Shown piece by piece: positions 6,874-14,605 of a DNA stretch of 18,745 nt. The notes beneath the pieces were generated by a model. The model saw only the letters and a list, made by a program, of their open reading frames with translations. It was not told the origin of the DNA and did no database searches. Positions within the stretch are counted from its first letter, which is position 1. Each line of letters opens with the position of its first letter. The position numbers and the translations under genes are program-made. The stretch comes from JAJZMA01 sp021850405 (lineage in GTDB: Bacteria; Chloroflexota; Dormibacteria; Aeolococcales; Aeolococcaceae), in NCBI GenBank assembly GCA_027365835.1, contig DAHXLU010000047.1:1-18745 (forward strand). Direction: 5' to 3'.

Positions 6874-7353
6874 ATGGTGGGATACTTCCGAACCGGACGG
6901 CGCGGTCAGGCACTGGTGGAGACTGCGCTGATAATGCCGGTCATGGTGGCCATGCTGGGCATGGGGGTTACGGTTGGGCAGACGGTAACGTCGGCTGTCA
7001 ACATGACCAATGCTGCCCGCTCGGCAGCAATTGGTGCCTCCTACGTCTGGTGGAGTGCGTGTCAGGGCAATCCTTCTGACTGCGCTCCCTCTGCAGATAG
7101 TAGTGGCAGCACACTGGCGAACGCCGAGTACAACGCTGCGGTGGATTATGCCTGCCAGGAACAGGGATATGGGCAGACCAACTGTATTGGGTCTGGAACT
7201 GTGATGCAGTCGATAGTGGTAAATGACCTGAGTGGGCCCAGGTCAGGATTGCCGTTCGTACAGGTCAACATCAAGGCACAGGTGCAGGCAATTCTGCCGT
7301 TTGTGCCCACGATCAACTACCAGATCCAGGCTGGTGCGGAGCAGGAGCAATGA
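6874..7353 (+). CDS. TadE-like pilus/envelope protein
   Basis: 159 aa from ATG 6874. The N-terminus shows the TadE pattern: a short basic lead (FRTGRRGQA), then ALVETALIMPVMVAMLGMG with the conserved Glu at the start of a single hydrophobic helix (about residues 13-36), followed by a polar region (NMTNAARSAAIGA) typical of the family. The rest is predicted extracytoplasmic and contains four Cys (SACQ, DCAP, ACQE, NCIG). TadE proteins are pseudopilins processed by a prepilin peptidase and assist Flp pilus assembly or act as envelope proteins. The stop overlaps the next gene's ATG by 4 nt (ATGA), so the two are coupled. The family is supported; the actual role here is inferred, since no Tad motor genes are in the window. 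Confidence 0.8.
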   Translation: MVGYFRTGRRGQALVETALIMPVMVAMLGMGVTVGQTVTSAVNMTNAARSAAIGASYVWWSACQGNPSDCAPSADSSGSTLANAEYNAAVDYACQEQGYGQTNCIGSGTVMQSIVVNDLSGPRSGLPFVQVNIKAQVQAILPFVPTINYQIQAGAEQEQ

Positions 7354-9449
7354 GAGAAGGGAGGGCTCTCTCGCGTGGGGCGCAGGCGCGAACGAGCCAG
7401 CAGGGGCAGACACTTGTCATCTTTGCCCTTTCCGCTGTTGTGATCATGGTGACCCTGGGTTTTGCGGCCGATGGTGGGTATGCACTGGTGCAGTCATCAG
7501 AGGCACAGAATGCTGCAGACTTTGCCAGTCTTGCGGTGGCAGAAACCCTTGCCACCAACTGCCAGAGCAGCACGCCCTCCATACCGCAGTCTTCGGTGTA
7601 TAACGCCATCGCCGACGAGGTTGCACTGAACGATGTTCAGGATCCAGCCGCCGCGTGGACGGCTGAGTATCTCACCCCCTCTGGCAACCCGGTCAGTCCT
7701 GTGACCTACGTCAATGACACGTCTACCGATATCCCAGCTGGAGCCTGCGGTGTGAGGGTTACAGTAAGTCCGACGTGGCAGACCTTTGTCGAAGGGGTAA
7801 TTGGTGTAAATACACTCTCAGCAAGTTCAAGTGCGTCATCCCGGTATGTGAACGGCAGTCCTGGTGCGAGTGGTGGAGTGAGCATCGTTGCCCTGGGTCG
7901 CAACGCATCCCATTCCATCTTCATGGGTGGCCTTGGATTCTTTAACGTGACGGGCACCATTGCAGACAACGCCAACGGCATTGTGTACCAGAGGACCAGT
8001 GGGGGAGGTTTTTCCTGGGGATCTCCAACAGGCGGAAACGGAGATGTGATCGACGAAAAGCAGAATGCAACCATGTCAGACAACGGTCTGATCCAGTCGT
8101 ATGTTCCAGATCCGTTTGATAGCTGTTTCAGTAATCCCAACTCAGCTGCGTCTACGGGAGGCACTCCGGCGCTGCAGATAAGTTGTGGTAGCGAAAAGAT
8201 CCTCTTCAACTCCTATCAGGGCAACGTCACTCCACCTGCCCAGCCAGATCCGTTCCATGCGATCCCTGAACCAACCGCGTATGCTGGCTGCCCGGGTTCC
8301 AGCCTTCCCGCAGTAGATCCGCCTCCAGTTACGTCAGGCGGGGTTACCTACTACTTTCCGGGTACGTATGACTATCTGGTGCAGATCCGGGGCAATGCAG
8401 TTTTTCTTTCCTGTGCTGATGTCAATACAGGTGCCTATCCTGATGCAGGCAGCCTTGGTTACAGCGCATCCATTTATCAGCCTGGGATCTACGCGTTCCA
8501 GCAGGGGCTGGAGGTGCTGCCGGTGGCGGGCGATACTGTCACCGGAAGTGACATCCTGCTTATCGGCGAAAACCCCATAGCCCAGTTTGAGGGTGGGGGG
8601 GCGCCGTTTCCTGCATGGATGGATCCCACATACGGCCCGTACTACTGCAGTGACTGTGGCCCCTATTCATCCCAGCCACTGCCTACCGGGCCATCAAGTC
8701 CCAATCCGGATCCGCTGAGCCCCAATGGCTCTGCGTTTGGCACCAACATCTCCATTGACCTTGGCGGGTCCGGTGCGATAACACTCTCAGGCGTCAATGA
8801 CACTACTGGTGATGCTGAGACAAGTTACAACCAGGTTGTGATCTGGCAGGACCGTAATTACGTGGCCAACATTGGGGTCGATGCAATTGGGGTCTTGAAT
8901 GGAGGGGCAGCGGATGGGGCAACAGGATGCCTCTGGCCCACCAGTAGTCCACCAACCGGAAGTGGGTATTCGCACTGTGCCCATTACAACGGGGACAATG
9001 GGAACCGCGCTGGTGCTGGAGTCACAATCAACAATTCTGTTATTTACAACAACTCAGATCCCAATGGGAACTGCTATCCGATGACCATAACCAGCCCCAG
9101 CTGCTCTGGTGGGACCGTACTTGGCAACTACTACAACAGTGACTGCCAGTATGGAGGGCTGCCATTTTCTGCCGGAGGGGGGTTGCTCGCTGGTATCGGT
9201 GATGAAAATGCCAATGGCAACTGTGTAGACAGTTTTTCGCCAACTCACCCCCAGCAGGTTGGGACTGCAAGTCAGGAGTGTCCTGGCAACTCTCCCCACT
9301 ACATGACCTGTGGGACCTTTACCGTCAACAATGGAGTGGCACTGGTCGACCGGTTCGCCACCAACGGGTTTGTCAACTTCCAGATAACCGGTAGCTCCTC
9401 GTTTCACATTGGAGGGGTCGCGGCTTCCGGTCCTGCGCTCACAGGCTAG
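7350..9449 (+). CDS. Large TadG-like secreted/anchored protein
   Basis: 699 aa. After a basic lead, residues about 18-42 (QQGQTLVIFALSAVVIMVTL) form the single anchor helix of TadE/TadG-like proteins. The segment GFAADGGYALVQSSEAQNAA that follows is the Flp/TadG signature (D..G......EAQNAAD). The long remainder is Gly/Ser/Asn/Pro-rich and extracytoplasmic, with about sixteen Cys, several in CxxC-like or closely spaced pairs (YYCSDCG). Its Asn- and Gly-rich text (ISIDLGGSGAITLSGVND, later FVNFQITGSSSFHIGG) suggests repeated beta strands, perhaps a beta-helix. The size far exceeds the N-terminal domain, so it probably displays a surface domain. It is coupled to both flanking TadE-like genes. 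Adhesive function is only inferred. Confidence 0.75.
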   Translation: MREGRALSRGAQARTSQQGQTLVIFALSAVVIMVTLGFAADGGYALVQSSEAQNAADFASLAVAETLATNCQSSTPSIPQSSVYNAIADEVALNDVQDPAAAWTAEYLTPSGNPVSPVTYVNDTSTDIPAGACGVRVTVSPTWQTFVEGVIGVNTLSASSSASSRYVNGSPGASGGVSIVALGRNASHSIFMGGLGFFNVTGTIADNANGIVYQRTSGGGFSWGSPTGGNGDVIDEKQNATMSDNGLIQSYVPDPFDSCFSNPNSAASTGGTPALQISCGSEKILFNSYQGNVTPPAQPDPFHAIPEPTAYAGCPGSSLPAVDPPPVTSGGVTYYFPGTYDYLVQIRGNAVFLSCADVNTGAYPDAGSLGYSASIYQPGIYAFQQGLEVLPVAGDTVTGSDILLIGENPIAQFEGGGAPFPAWMDPTYGPYYCSDCGPYSSQPLPTGPSSPNPDPLSPNGSAFGTNISIDLGGSGAITLSGVNDTTGDAETSYNQVVIWQDRNYVANIGVDAIGVLNGGAADGATGCLWPTSSPPTGSGYSHCAHYNGDNGNRAGAGVTINNSVIYNNSDPNGNCYPMTITSPSCSGGTVLGNYYNSDCQYGGLPFSAGGGLLAGIGDENANGNCVDSFSPTHPQQVGTASQECPGNSPHYMTCGTFTVNNGVALVDRFATNGFVNFQITGSSSFHIGGVAASGPALTG

Positions 9450-9463
9450 CTGGGGTGGACACG

Positions 9464-10036
9464 ATGCTGAATTTTAGAAATGCGATTGCGATTGCTGTCG
9501 GGTGTTGTTGGCTGCTTTCTGTGCGCCATGATACTGTGGCGAAGCGGTGGGGCAGCCGCGGCCAGCGACACCGCGGCCAGCGGGCACAGTCGGTGGTGGA
9601 GTTTTCCCTGGTGGCACCGTTTTTCTTTGCCATGCTGTTTGGGCTTATAGGTGTGGGGTGGCTCTTCTTCCAGAGCGCTGCCATCTCGGATGCTGCCCGT
9701 GGTGCAGCTCGCGAGGCAACCATTGAGACATCACTGAGCGATTCCTCGGGATGTGAGTCCGGTACACCCCTTTCCATCCAGAAGGCAGCCCAGAATGCTG
9801 CCAACATCGTGCCGGTGGACCAGAACCCCCTGTGCACCAGCAGTGGCTCTGCAACCACGCTGGTCCAGGCCCCAACGGCCGGGAATACGGCACAGCTAAC
9901 AGTTTATGCATTTCCGCCAGGCGGACTGGCACATCCAGGTACGATAAAAGTCACAGTGGCATACAAACCGCTGCCATTTACCTTTGCCAGCAACCTCACA
10001 TTTACTGCCAGCAGCACGCTTCCCACACTTTCGTAG
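9464..10036 (+). CDS. Second TadE-like protein
   Basis: 190 aa from ATG 9464 (GTG 9455 would add three residues). The diagnostic part is QRAQSVVEFSLVAPFFFAML: a basic lead, the conserved Glu and a hydrophobic helix, followed by AAISDAARGAAREATIE, typical of TadE. Unusually, an extra hydrophobic stretch (AIAIAVGCCWLL) precedes it. GTG 9536 would remove that stretch and give a normal TadE leader, but it lacks a ribosome binding site. The C-terminal domain is Thr/Ala/Pro-rich with two Cys. It starts about 14 nt after the TadG-like stop, so it belongs to the same operon and may form a heteromeric pseudopilin tip with the first TadE-like protein. Confidence 0.75.
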   Translation: MLNFRNAIAIAVGCCWLLSVRHDTVAKRWGSRGQRHRGQRAQSVVEFSLVAPFFFAMLFGLIGVGWLFFQSAAISDAARGAAREATIETSLSDSSGCESGTPLSIQKAAQNAANIVPVDQNPLCTSSGSATTLVQAPTAGNTAQLTVYAFPPGGLAHPGTIKVTVAYKPLPFTFASNLTFTASSTLPTLS

Positions 10037-10093
10037 CCGTGCGCCCGACATGCAGATGCAGAAGGACACTATTTTACCGGCGCCGCGGTTTGC

Positions 10094-10179
10094 TGGTGCC
10101 GGGCGAGGGACTTGAACCCTCATGAGCTTGCACCCAACGGTTTTTGAGACCGCCGCGTCTACCATTCCGCCAGCCCGGC
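10094..10179 (-). tRNA. tRNA-Leu (anticodon CAA)
   Basis: The minus-strand sequence folds as a class II tRNA. A 7-bp acceptor stem pairs GCCGGGC (5') with GCCCGGC (3'); the D arm follows. The anticodon stem GCGGT/ACCGT holds the loop CTCAAAA, giving anticodon CAA (reads UUG). There is a long variable arm (about 14 nt) and a T arm with GTTCAAG flanked by a GAGG/CCTC stem. The discriminator A and CCA are encoded (10094-10097). The long variable arm and A73 fit leucine. It lies 84 nt downstream of the BFN gene on the same strand. Confidence 0.95.
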
Positions 10180-10263
10180 CTGTGCCTGATTCTCTCACGT
10201 AGGATGGCGCTCGCTCTCTTCCATGGCGTCCCTGCTGCCTGGCGGGGCTTCCTCGCGCAGCTC

Positions 10264-10788
10264 CTAGCCGGTGCTGGGAGGGTCTCCTCCAAGGTCAGGC
10301 AGCTCGAGGGAGTTTATCCAGTCGCGCATCTGGTCTGACCTTTGTTCTGCCTCCGGGTCAGATTCGGAGGTAGCGATTATCTCGGGCATCACTGCAGCCG
10401 ACTGCAGTACTTCATCTGCCACGTAGATCGCAGCAGCCACTCGGACCGCCACGGCGATGGCGTCAGACGGCCGGGAATCCAGCTCCAGAACCCGGTCCTG
10501 ATCGTGGCAGCGGATTCTAGCGTAGAACACTTCATTGGCAAGGCCTGTGACCAGGACATTGTCCACTGTTATTCCTGCCGCCCCAAAGACGTTGACGATT
10601 AGGTCGTGCGTAATAGGGCGATCCGGGGTGATGCCCCGGATGCCGAGCACGATGACCTTTGCGACGTCTACTCCAATCCAGATGGGCAGGTAGCGGTCTC
10701 CAGCCTTCTCCTTGAGGATGACCACGTGCTGTCCGGTGGGCACGTGCACCCGGATGCTGTCCACAACCATCTCTGTGTAGTCCGCCAT
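10264..10788 (-). CDS. Bifunctional nuclease (BFN/DUF151) family protein
   Basis: 174 aa from ATG 10788. Signature segments of the BFN domain are all present: GDRYLPIWIGVDVAKVIVLG near residue 30-50, RPITHDLIVNVFGAAGI near 57-73, and the C-terminal hallmark SRPSDAIAVAVRVAAAIYV near 105-125. The acidic tail (SDPEAEQRSDQMRDWIN) is probably flexible; the UVR domain that some family members carry is absent. Plant homologues have DNase and RNase activity, but bacterial roles are poorly known, so cleavage here is inferred from family. The frame stays open far upstream, but the start at 10788 begins the conserved region. It is divergent from polA across about 225 nt, so the two may share a regulatory region. 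Confidence 0.88.
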   Translation of the reverse strand: MADYTEMVVDSIRVHVPTGQHVVILKEKAGDRYLPIWIGVDVAKVIVLGIRGITPDRPITHDLIVNVFGAAGITVDNVLVTGLANEVFYARIRCHDQDRVLELDSRPSDAIAVAVRVAAAIYVADEVLQSAAVMPEIIATSESDPEAEQRSDQMRDWINSLELPDLGGDPPSTG

Positions 10789-10891
10789 GCTGTGATCATA
10801 CCGCCGTGCCCCCCTCCCTCTGGCGGCAGCCTGCCGGGGCTGGCTGCGGCAGTTTTTCTGGGGATTAGGGGAAGTTGCACCCGTGGAGAGG

Positions 10892-10910
10892 GGAGGCAGC
10901 GTCAGCCTCC
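10892..10910 (+). promoter_or_regulatory. Inverted repeat in the BFN-polA divergent gap
   Basis: GGAGGC (10892-10897) pairs perfectly with GCCTCC (10905-10910) around a 7-nt loop. It sits about 100 nt upstream of polA and could be an operator half-site pair or a 5'-leader hairpin. No factor can be named. Confidence 0.3.
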
Positions 10911-10958
10911 GCTGACCGCGACCGTGCCCAGCGACTCCTGGTGCTATCGCATCTCCTC

Positions 10959-10983
10959 CGGGGAGCCGGGCTGGCGCTCCCCG
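10959..10983 (+). promoter_or_regulatory. 8-bp perfect hairpin in the polA leader
   Basis: CGGGGAGC (10959-10966) and GCTCCCCG (10976-10983) form a perfect GC-rich 8-bp stem with a 9-nt loop, ending 30 nt before the polA GTG. No T-run follows, so it is not a plain terminator. It may be an mRNA leader structure or repressor site for the repair operon. Confidence 0.4.
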
Positions 10984-11013
10984 TGGCGGGCGGCTTCCTA
11001 GTAGGATGGGGAG

Positions 11014-13749
11014 GTGTCTGAACGCAAGCTCGTCATCATTGACGGGCACTCCCTTCTCTACCGCGCCTATTTTGCGCTCCCTCCCATGAGCGATCAGCAG
11101 GGCCGGCCCACAAATGCTCTCCTGGGATTGCTCTCCATGCTTTTTTCTGTACTCCAGGAGCAGAAGCCCCAGTACGCGCTTGCGGCTTTTGACCTGCATG
11201 GGCCCACCTTCCGCAATGATCTTTCCGACGACTACAAGGCAAACCGGCAGGCGATGCCGCAGGATCTGGTCCCGCAGGTGGATTACGCCATCCAGGTGGT
11301 CAGTGCACTTGGGCTGGAAGTAATCCAGCAGGAGGGGTTTGAGGCCGACGACATCATCGGGAGCATCTGTCGGAATGCAGCTGACGCTGGCTTTCTGGTG
11401 ACAGTGGTAACTGGAGACCATGACGCCCTGCAGCTGGTGTCCGACCAGGTGTCGGTACTTATCACCAGGCGTGGGGTGAGAGATACGGTCCTCTACGACC
11501 GCGCAGCCGTTATCGCCCGGTATGGATTCCCCCCTGAGCTGGTTCCGGACTACAAGGCGCTGCGCGGTGATGCCAGCGACAATATAGCAGGCGTTCCGGG
11601 CATTGGCGAAAAGATGGCAACGCAACTCCTGCAGCAGTATGGAGGAGTGGATGCCATCCTGTCCCAGCTCCCGGAGATGCCTCCAGGGAGGGTTCGTCAC
11701 CTGCTTGAGGAGCACCGAAGCGGCATTGCACGGGACCGGACCCTTGCCACCATTGTTACCGATGTGCCTCTATCGGTAGAGCTGGAAAAGGCGCTCTGGC
11801 AGGAGCGTCAGTCGCCATCAGTGCGGGAGCTGCTCGAGTCATTTGCACTACGTAGTCTCGCGGCACGGCTTCCCCAGCTCATGGTGCGAAACGGTGGCAA
11901 GCCGGCTGGAGAAGCTGCTGCCAGCAGTGACGCCAGCAGCATAGCGTCTCCTCTGCCCGTGCGCAGGGCGGCTTTGCAGGAAGAGCTGGAAGAGACCCTT
12001 GCGCTGGCAAGGGAGCAGGGAGTCCTTGTAGTGCGCTCTGTTTTTGAAGGGCCCCCGCTCACTGCTCCGGTTGCCGGGCTCGTTCTTGCAGACCGGAGTG
12101 GGAGCCATCCGGCATATGTGGAGGGCACAGATGGTGCGTCCATTGCCCTTGTCGGTGCGCTGCTTGCGGATCCAGATATCGCGGTGCAGGGGTATGACCT
12201 GAAACGGGAGGTACTGGCATGGGGGCGGCTCGGTGTAACTGTTACCAACTGCAGTTTTGATGCCATGCTTGCTGCCTATCTGACTGCTCCGCGCGGTCGT
12301 GCCCTTACCCTCGATGTTCTTGCCGCCGAGCTGTGCCAGGAGCAGCTGCCACCAGAAGATGGTTATCTGGGCGCGGTCCGGCGCAGGGGCGCAAGTCTTG
12401 ACCCAGACGCGATGGCGACCTACTGGTGCAGGTGGATAGAGCTGTTTGCTTTGGTGAGGGATGCCCTTTCCCTGCGGCTGGAGGAGCGTGAACTGGTTGC
12501 ACTCTTTGACGGTATGGAGATGCCGCTCATCCCGGTACTGGCGAGAATGGAGCAGCACGGTGTGGTAGTGGACACCATCTGGCTGGCGGAGCTGGGAAAA
12601 CGGATGGCTCGTCGGATTGCTGAGCTGGAAGAGGAGGCAGAGAGGGCTGCTGGGGAAAAGATAAACCTGGGGAGTCCGCAGCAGCTGGCCGGGCTTCTTT
12701 ATGACAGGCTTGGGCTTGCAGCCGGGCGGAAGAACAAGACTGGGCGCAGCACGGATGCAGACACACTGGAGGCTCTGCGTGAGATGCACCCGGTGGTGGG
12801 GCTGGTGCTGGAGTGGCGCCAGCTGACCAAGCTCAAGGGCACCTATGTGGATGCACTCCTTGAGCTTACCGATGAGACCGGCCGGGTCCACACCTCATTT
12901 AATCAGGCAGTGGCCGCCACCGGGAGACTCTCCTCATCTGATCCTAATCTCCAGAACATTCCGGTGCGGGGGGAGTGGGGGCCCATGGTGCGAAGAGCCT
13001 TCCGGGCGCCACTGCAGCAGCGGCTGGTTGCTGCTGACTATTCCCAGATTGAACTGCGGATACTGGCACACTTTTCGAGAGACGAGCAGCTTGTTGCTGC
13101 GTTTGCCAACCATGAGGATATCCATCGTCGTACAGCAGCGCTTGTTTACGGGGTTCCTCAGGAGGCGGTTACAGCCGAGATGCGACGGCATGCCAAGGCG
13201 GTCAACTTTGGGATTATCTATGGGCTTTCGGAATATGGGCTCTCGCGGGACACTGGCATGTCCCGTCCCGACGCAAAGGCGTTTATAACGCAGTACATGA
13301 CGCTGTTTCATGGGATAGTCGCGTACCTGGATGGTGTCCGGGAAAAGGCCAGGAAGGAGGGCTATGCATCTACCCTTTTTGGGCGCAGACGCTACCTTCC
13401 CGACATAAACTCTTCCAACTGGCAGCTGCGGGGGGCTGCGGAGAGGATGGCGATAAACATGCCGCTGCAGGGTACGGCAGCTGACCTTATGAAGCGGGCC
13501 ATGCTGAATGTGGATGCGGCACTTGCTGCCCGTTCCAGTCCGGCTACCGTAATTCTGCAGGTCCATGACGAGCTGGTGCTGGAGGTGCCGGAGGATGCTG
13601 TGGAGGGGACAGCAAGCCTGCTTGTCTCCTCGATGATGGCTGCGGGAGAGCTTTCGGTTCCGCTGGAGGTGGATGTGAAGGCTGGAGTTGTCTGGTCGGA
13701 GATGACGCCGCTTGAGGTGGGCGTGGCTGCCACTGGCGCAGATGCCTGA
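11014..13749 (+). CDS. polA: DNA polymerase I
   Basis: 911 aa, full length. The N-terminal 5'-3' exonuclease (about 5-290) has DGHSLLYRAYFALP, EADDIIGS, TGDHDALQLV and a helix-hairpin segment (DNIAGVPGIGEKMATQLL). The middle domain (about 310-480) keeps FDAML but lacks the DxE motif and the last catalytic Asp region of a 3'-5' proofreading exonuclease, so proofreading is probably lost. The polymerase domain has motif A AADYSQIELRILA near 673-685, motif B RRHAKAVNFGIIYG near 724-738 and motif C VHDEL near 850. It acts in gap filling and Okazaki fragment processing. The start is GTG with GGGGAG directly before it. It overlaps mutM by 8 nt, making it first in the repair operon. Confidence 0.97.
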   Translation: MSERKLVIIDGHSLLYRAYFALPPMSDQQGRPTNALLGLLSMLFSVLQEQKPQYALAAFDLHGPTFRNDLSDDYKANRQAMPQDLVPQVDYAIQVVSALGLEVIQQEGFEADDIIGSICRNAADAGFLVTVVTGDHDALQLVSDQVSVLITRRGVRDTVLYDRAAVIARYGFPPELVPDYKALRGDASDNIAGVPGIGEKMATQLLQQYGGVDAILSQLPEMPPGRVRHLLEEHRSGIARDRTLATIVTDVPLSVELEKALWQERQSPSVRELLESFALRSLAARLPQLMVRNGGKPAGEAAASSDASSIASPLPVRRAALQEELEETLALAREQGVLVVRSVFEGPPLTAPVAGLVLADRSGSHPAYVEGTDGASIALVGALLADPDIAVQGYDLKREVLAWGRLGVTVTNCSFDAMLAAYLTAPRGRALTLDVLAAELCQEQLPPEDGYLGAVRRRGASLDPDAMATYWCRWIELFALVRDALSLRLEERELVALFDGMEMPLIPVLARMEQHGVVVDTIWLAELGKRMARRIAELEEEAERAAGEKINLGSPQQLAGLLYDRLGLAAGRKNKTGRSTDADTLEALREMHPVVGLVLEWRQLTKLKGTYVDALLELTDETGRVHTSFNQAVAATGRLSSSDPNLQNIPVRGEWGPMVRRAFRAPLQQRLVAADYSQIELRILAHFSRDEQLVAAFANHEDIHRRTAALVYGVPQEAVTAEMRRHAKAVNFGIIYGLSEYGLSRDTGMSRPDAKAFITQYMTLFHGIVAYLDGVREKARKEGYASTLFGRRRYLPDINSSNWQLRGAAERMAINMPLQGTAADLMKRAMLNVDAALAARSSPATVILQVHDELVLEVPEDAVEGTASLLVSSMMAAGELSVPLEVDVKAGVVWSEMTPLEVGVAATGADA

Positions 13750-14605
13750 GCTCCCTGAGGTACAGACAGTGGTTGCCGGGCTTGGGCAGAGGCTGCCCAG
13801 TCGCAGCATCGTTTCGGTAGAGCTGCTGCGTCCAGACATGGTGCGGTATCCCGGAAAAAACCAGTTTATAGCTGGGCTCAAGGGGCTGGTGATTGCGTAT
13901 GTGGGCAGGTATGGCAAATACATTGAGATTGCAGGGAGAGAGCAAAGGGTCATGAGTGCTGCGCCGTCCCGGCCCCAGGCTTCCCTTTTTGTGCACCTTG
14001 GGATGTCAGGAAAGCTGCTCTGGGCAGTGCCGAAAGGTCCGGCAGCGCTGGAGAAGCACACCCATCTCAAGGTAACCCTGGACGACGGGGCGACCCTCTC
14101 CTTTGTGGATCCACGAAGGTTCGGAATGCTCGCACTGGGGAGCCGGGAGGAGCTGCTGGAGGGTGCGGTGCTGCCGCGCCTTGGGCCTGACCCGGTAGTG
14201 TCGCCTCCATCTGCAGGGGAGCTATGGGCAGATCTTTTGCAGCGCAGGCGGCCCGTAAAGCTGTATCTTCTGGACCAGACGCGCATTGCCGGGATCGGCA
14301 ACATTTATGCGGATGAGATCTGCTTTGACGCCAGGATCTCTCCCTTCCGGTTGTGCGCAACCATTCGCAGGAAAGAGTGCGTCCGGCTGGCAGCGGCCAT
14401 CCCCAGGGTGATTCTCGCGGCGGTGGCTGCTGGTGGCACTACGTTTCGCGACTACAGGGACGCAGTTGGCAATCGCGGACAGTTTGGGCAGCAGCTTGCC
14501 GTTTATGGCAGGGCGGGAGAGCCGTGTGTGGACTGCGGGCTGCCGCTTTCCTTTGGCAGGCTGGGTGGACGGGGCACAACCTTCTGTGGAAAGTGCCAGC
14601 GGTGA
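13742..14605 (+). CDS. mutM: Formamidopyrimidine-DNA glycosylase (Fpg)
   Basis: 287 aa. It starts MPELPEV, so the catalytic Pro2 and Glu3 are in place; this fixes the start at ATG 13742 rather than 13712. Lys59 in GRYGKYIE fits the conserved active-site lysine. A HLGMSGKLL segment (85-93) and the H2TH region LDQTRIAGIGNIYADE follow. The C-terminal zinc finger is complete: Cys262, Cys265, Cys282, Cys285, with Arg277 in GGRGTTFC at the beta-hairpin tip. The enzyme removes 8-oxoguanine and Fapy bases and nicks the abasic site. It overlaps polA by 8 nt and the next gene by 4 nt, so translation is coupled to both; PolA could fill the gaps MutM makes. Confidence 0.97.
   Translation: MPELPEVQTVVAGLGQRLPSRSIVSVELLRPDMVRYPGKNQFIAGLKGLVIAYVGRYGKYIEIAGREQRVMSAAPSRPQASLFVHLGMSGKLLWAVPKGPAALEKHTHLKVTLDDGATLSFVDPRRFGMLALGSREELLEGAVLPRLGPDPVVSPPSAGELWADLLQRRRPVKLYLLDQTRIAGIGNIYADEICFDARISPFRLCATIRRKECVRLAAAIPRVILAAVAAGGTTFRDYRDAVGNRGQFGQQLAVYGRAGEPCVDCGLPLSFGRLGGRGTTFCGKCQR

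Noticed and set aside
9555..9585. Short direct repeat of cgcggccagcg within the second TadE-like gene
   Set aside because: Only two short copies inside coding sequence encoding a basic leader; no sign of a repeat array or CRISPR.
10789..11715. Long minus-strand extension of the BFN frame into polA
   Set aside because: The conserved BFN domain begins at ATG 10788; the upstream part is the antisense of polA.
11848..12891. 347-aa minus-strand open frame
   Set aside because: It is antisense to the polA middle domain and shows no domain features.
13712..13741. Ten-residue upstream extension of mutM
   Set aside because: MutM needs Pro2 as its catalytic residue, which only ATG 13742 provides.
12934..14304. 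456-aa minus-strand open frame
   Set aside because: It lies antisense to polA and mutM, both of which have complete catalytic motifs; its sequence is Ser/Arg/His-rich as expected for a shadow frame.
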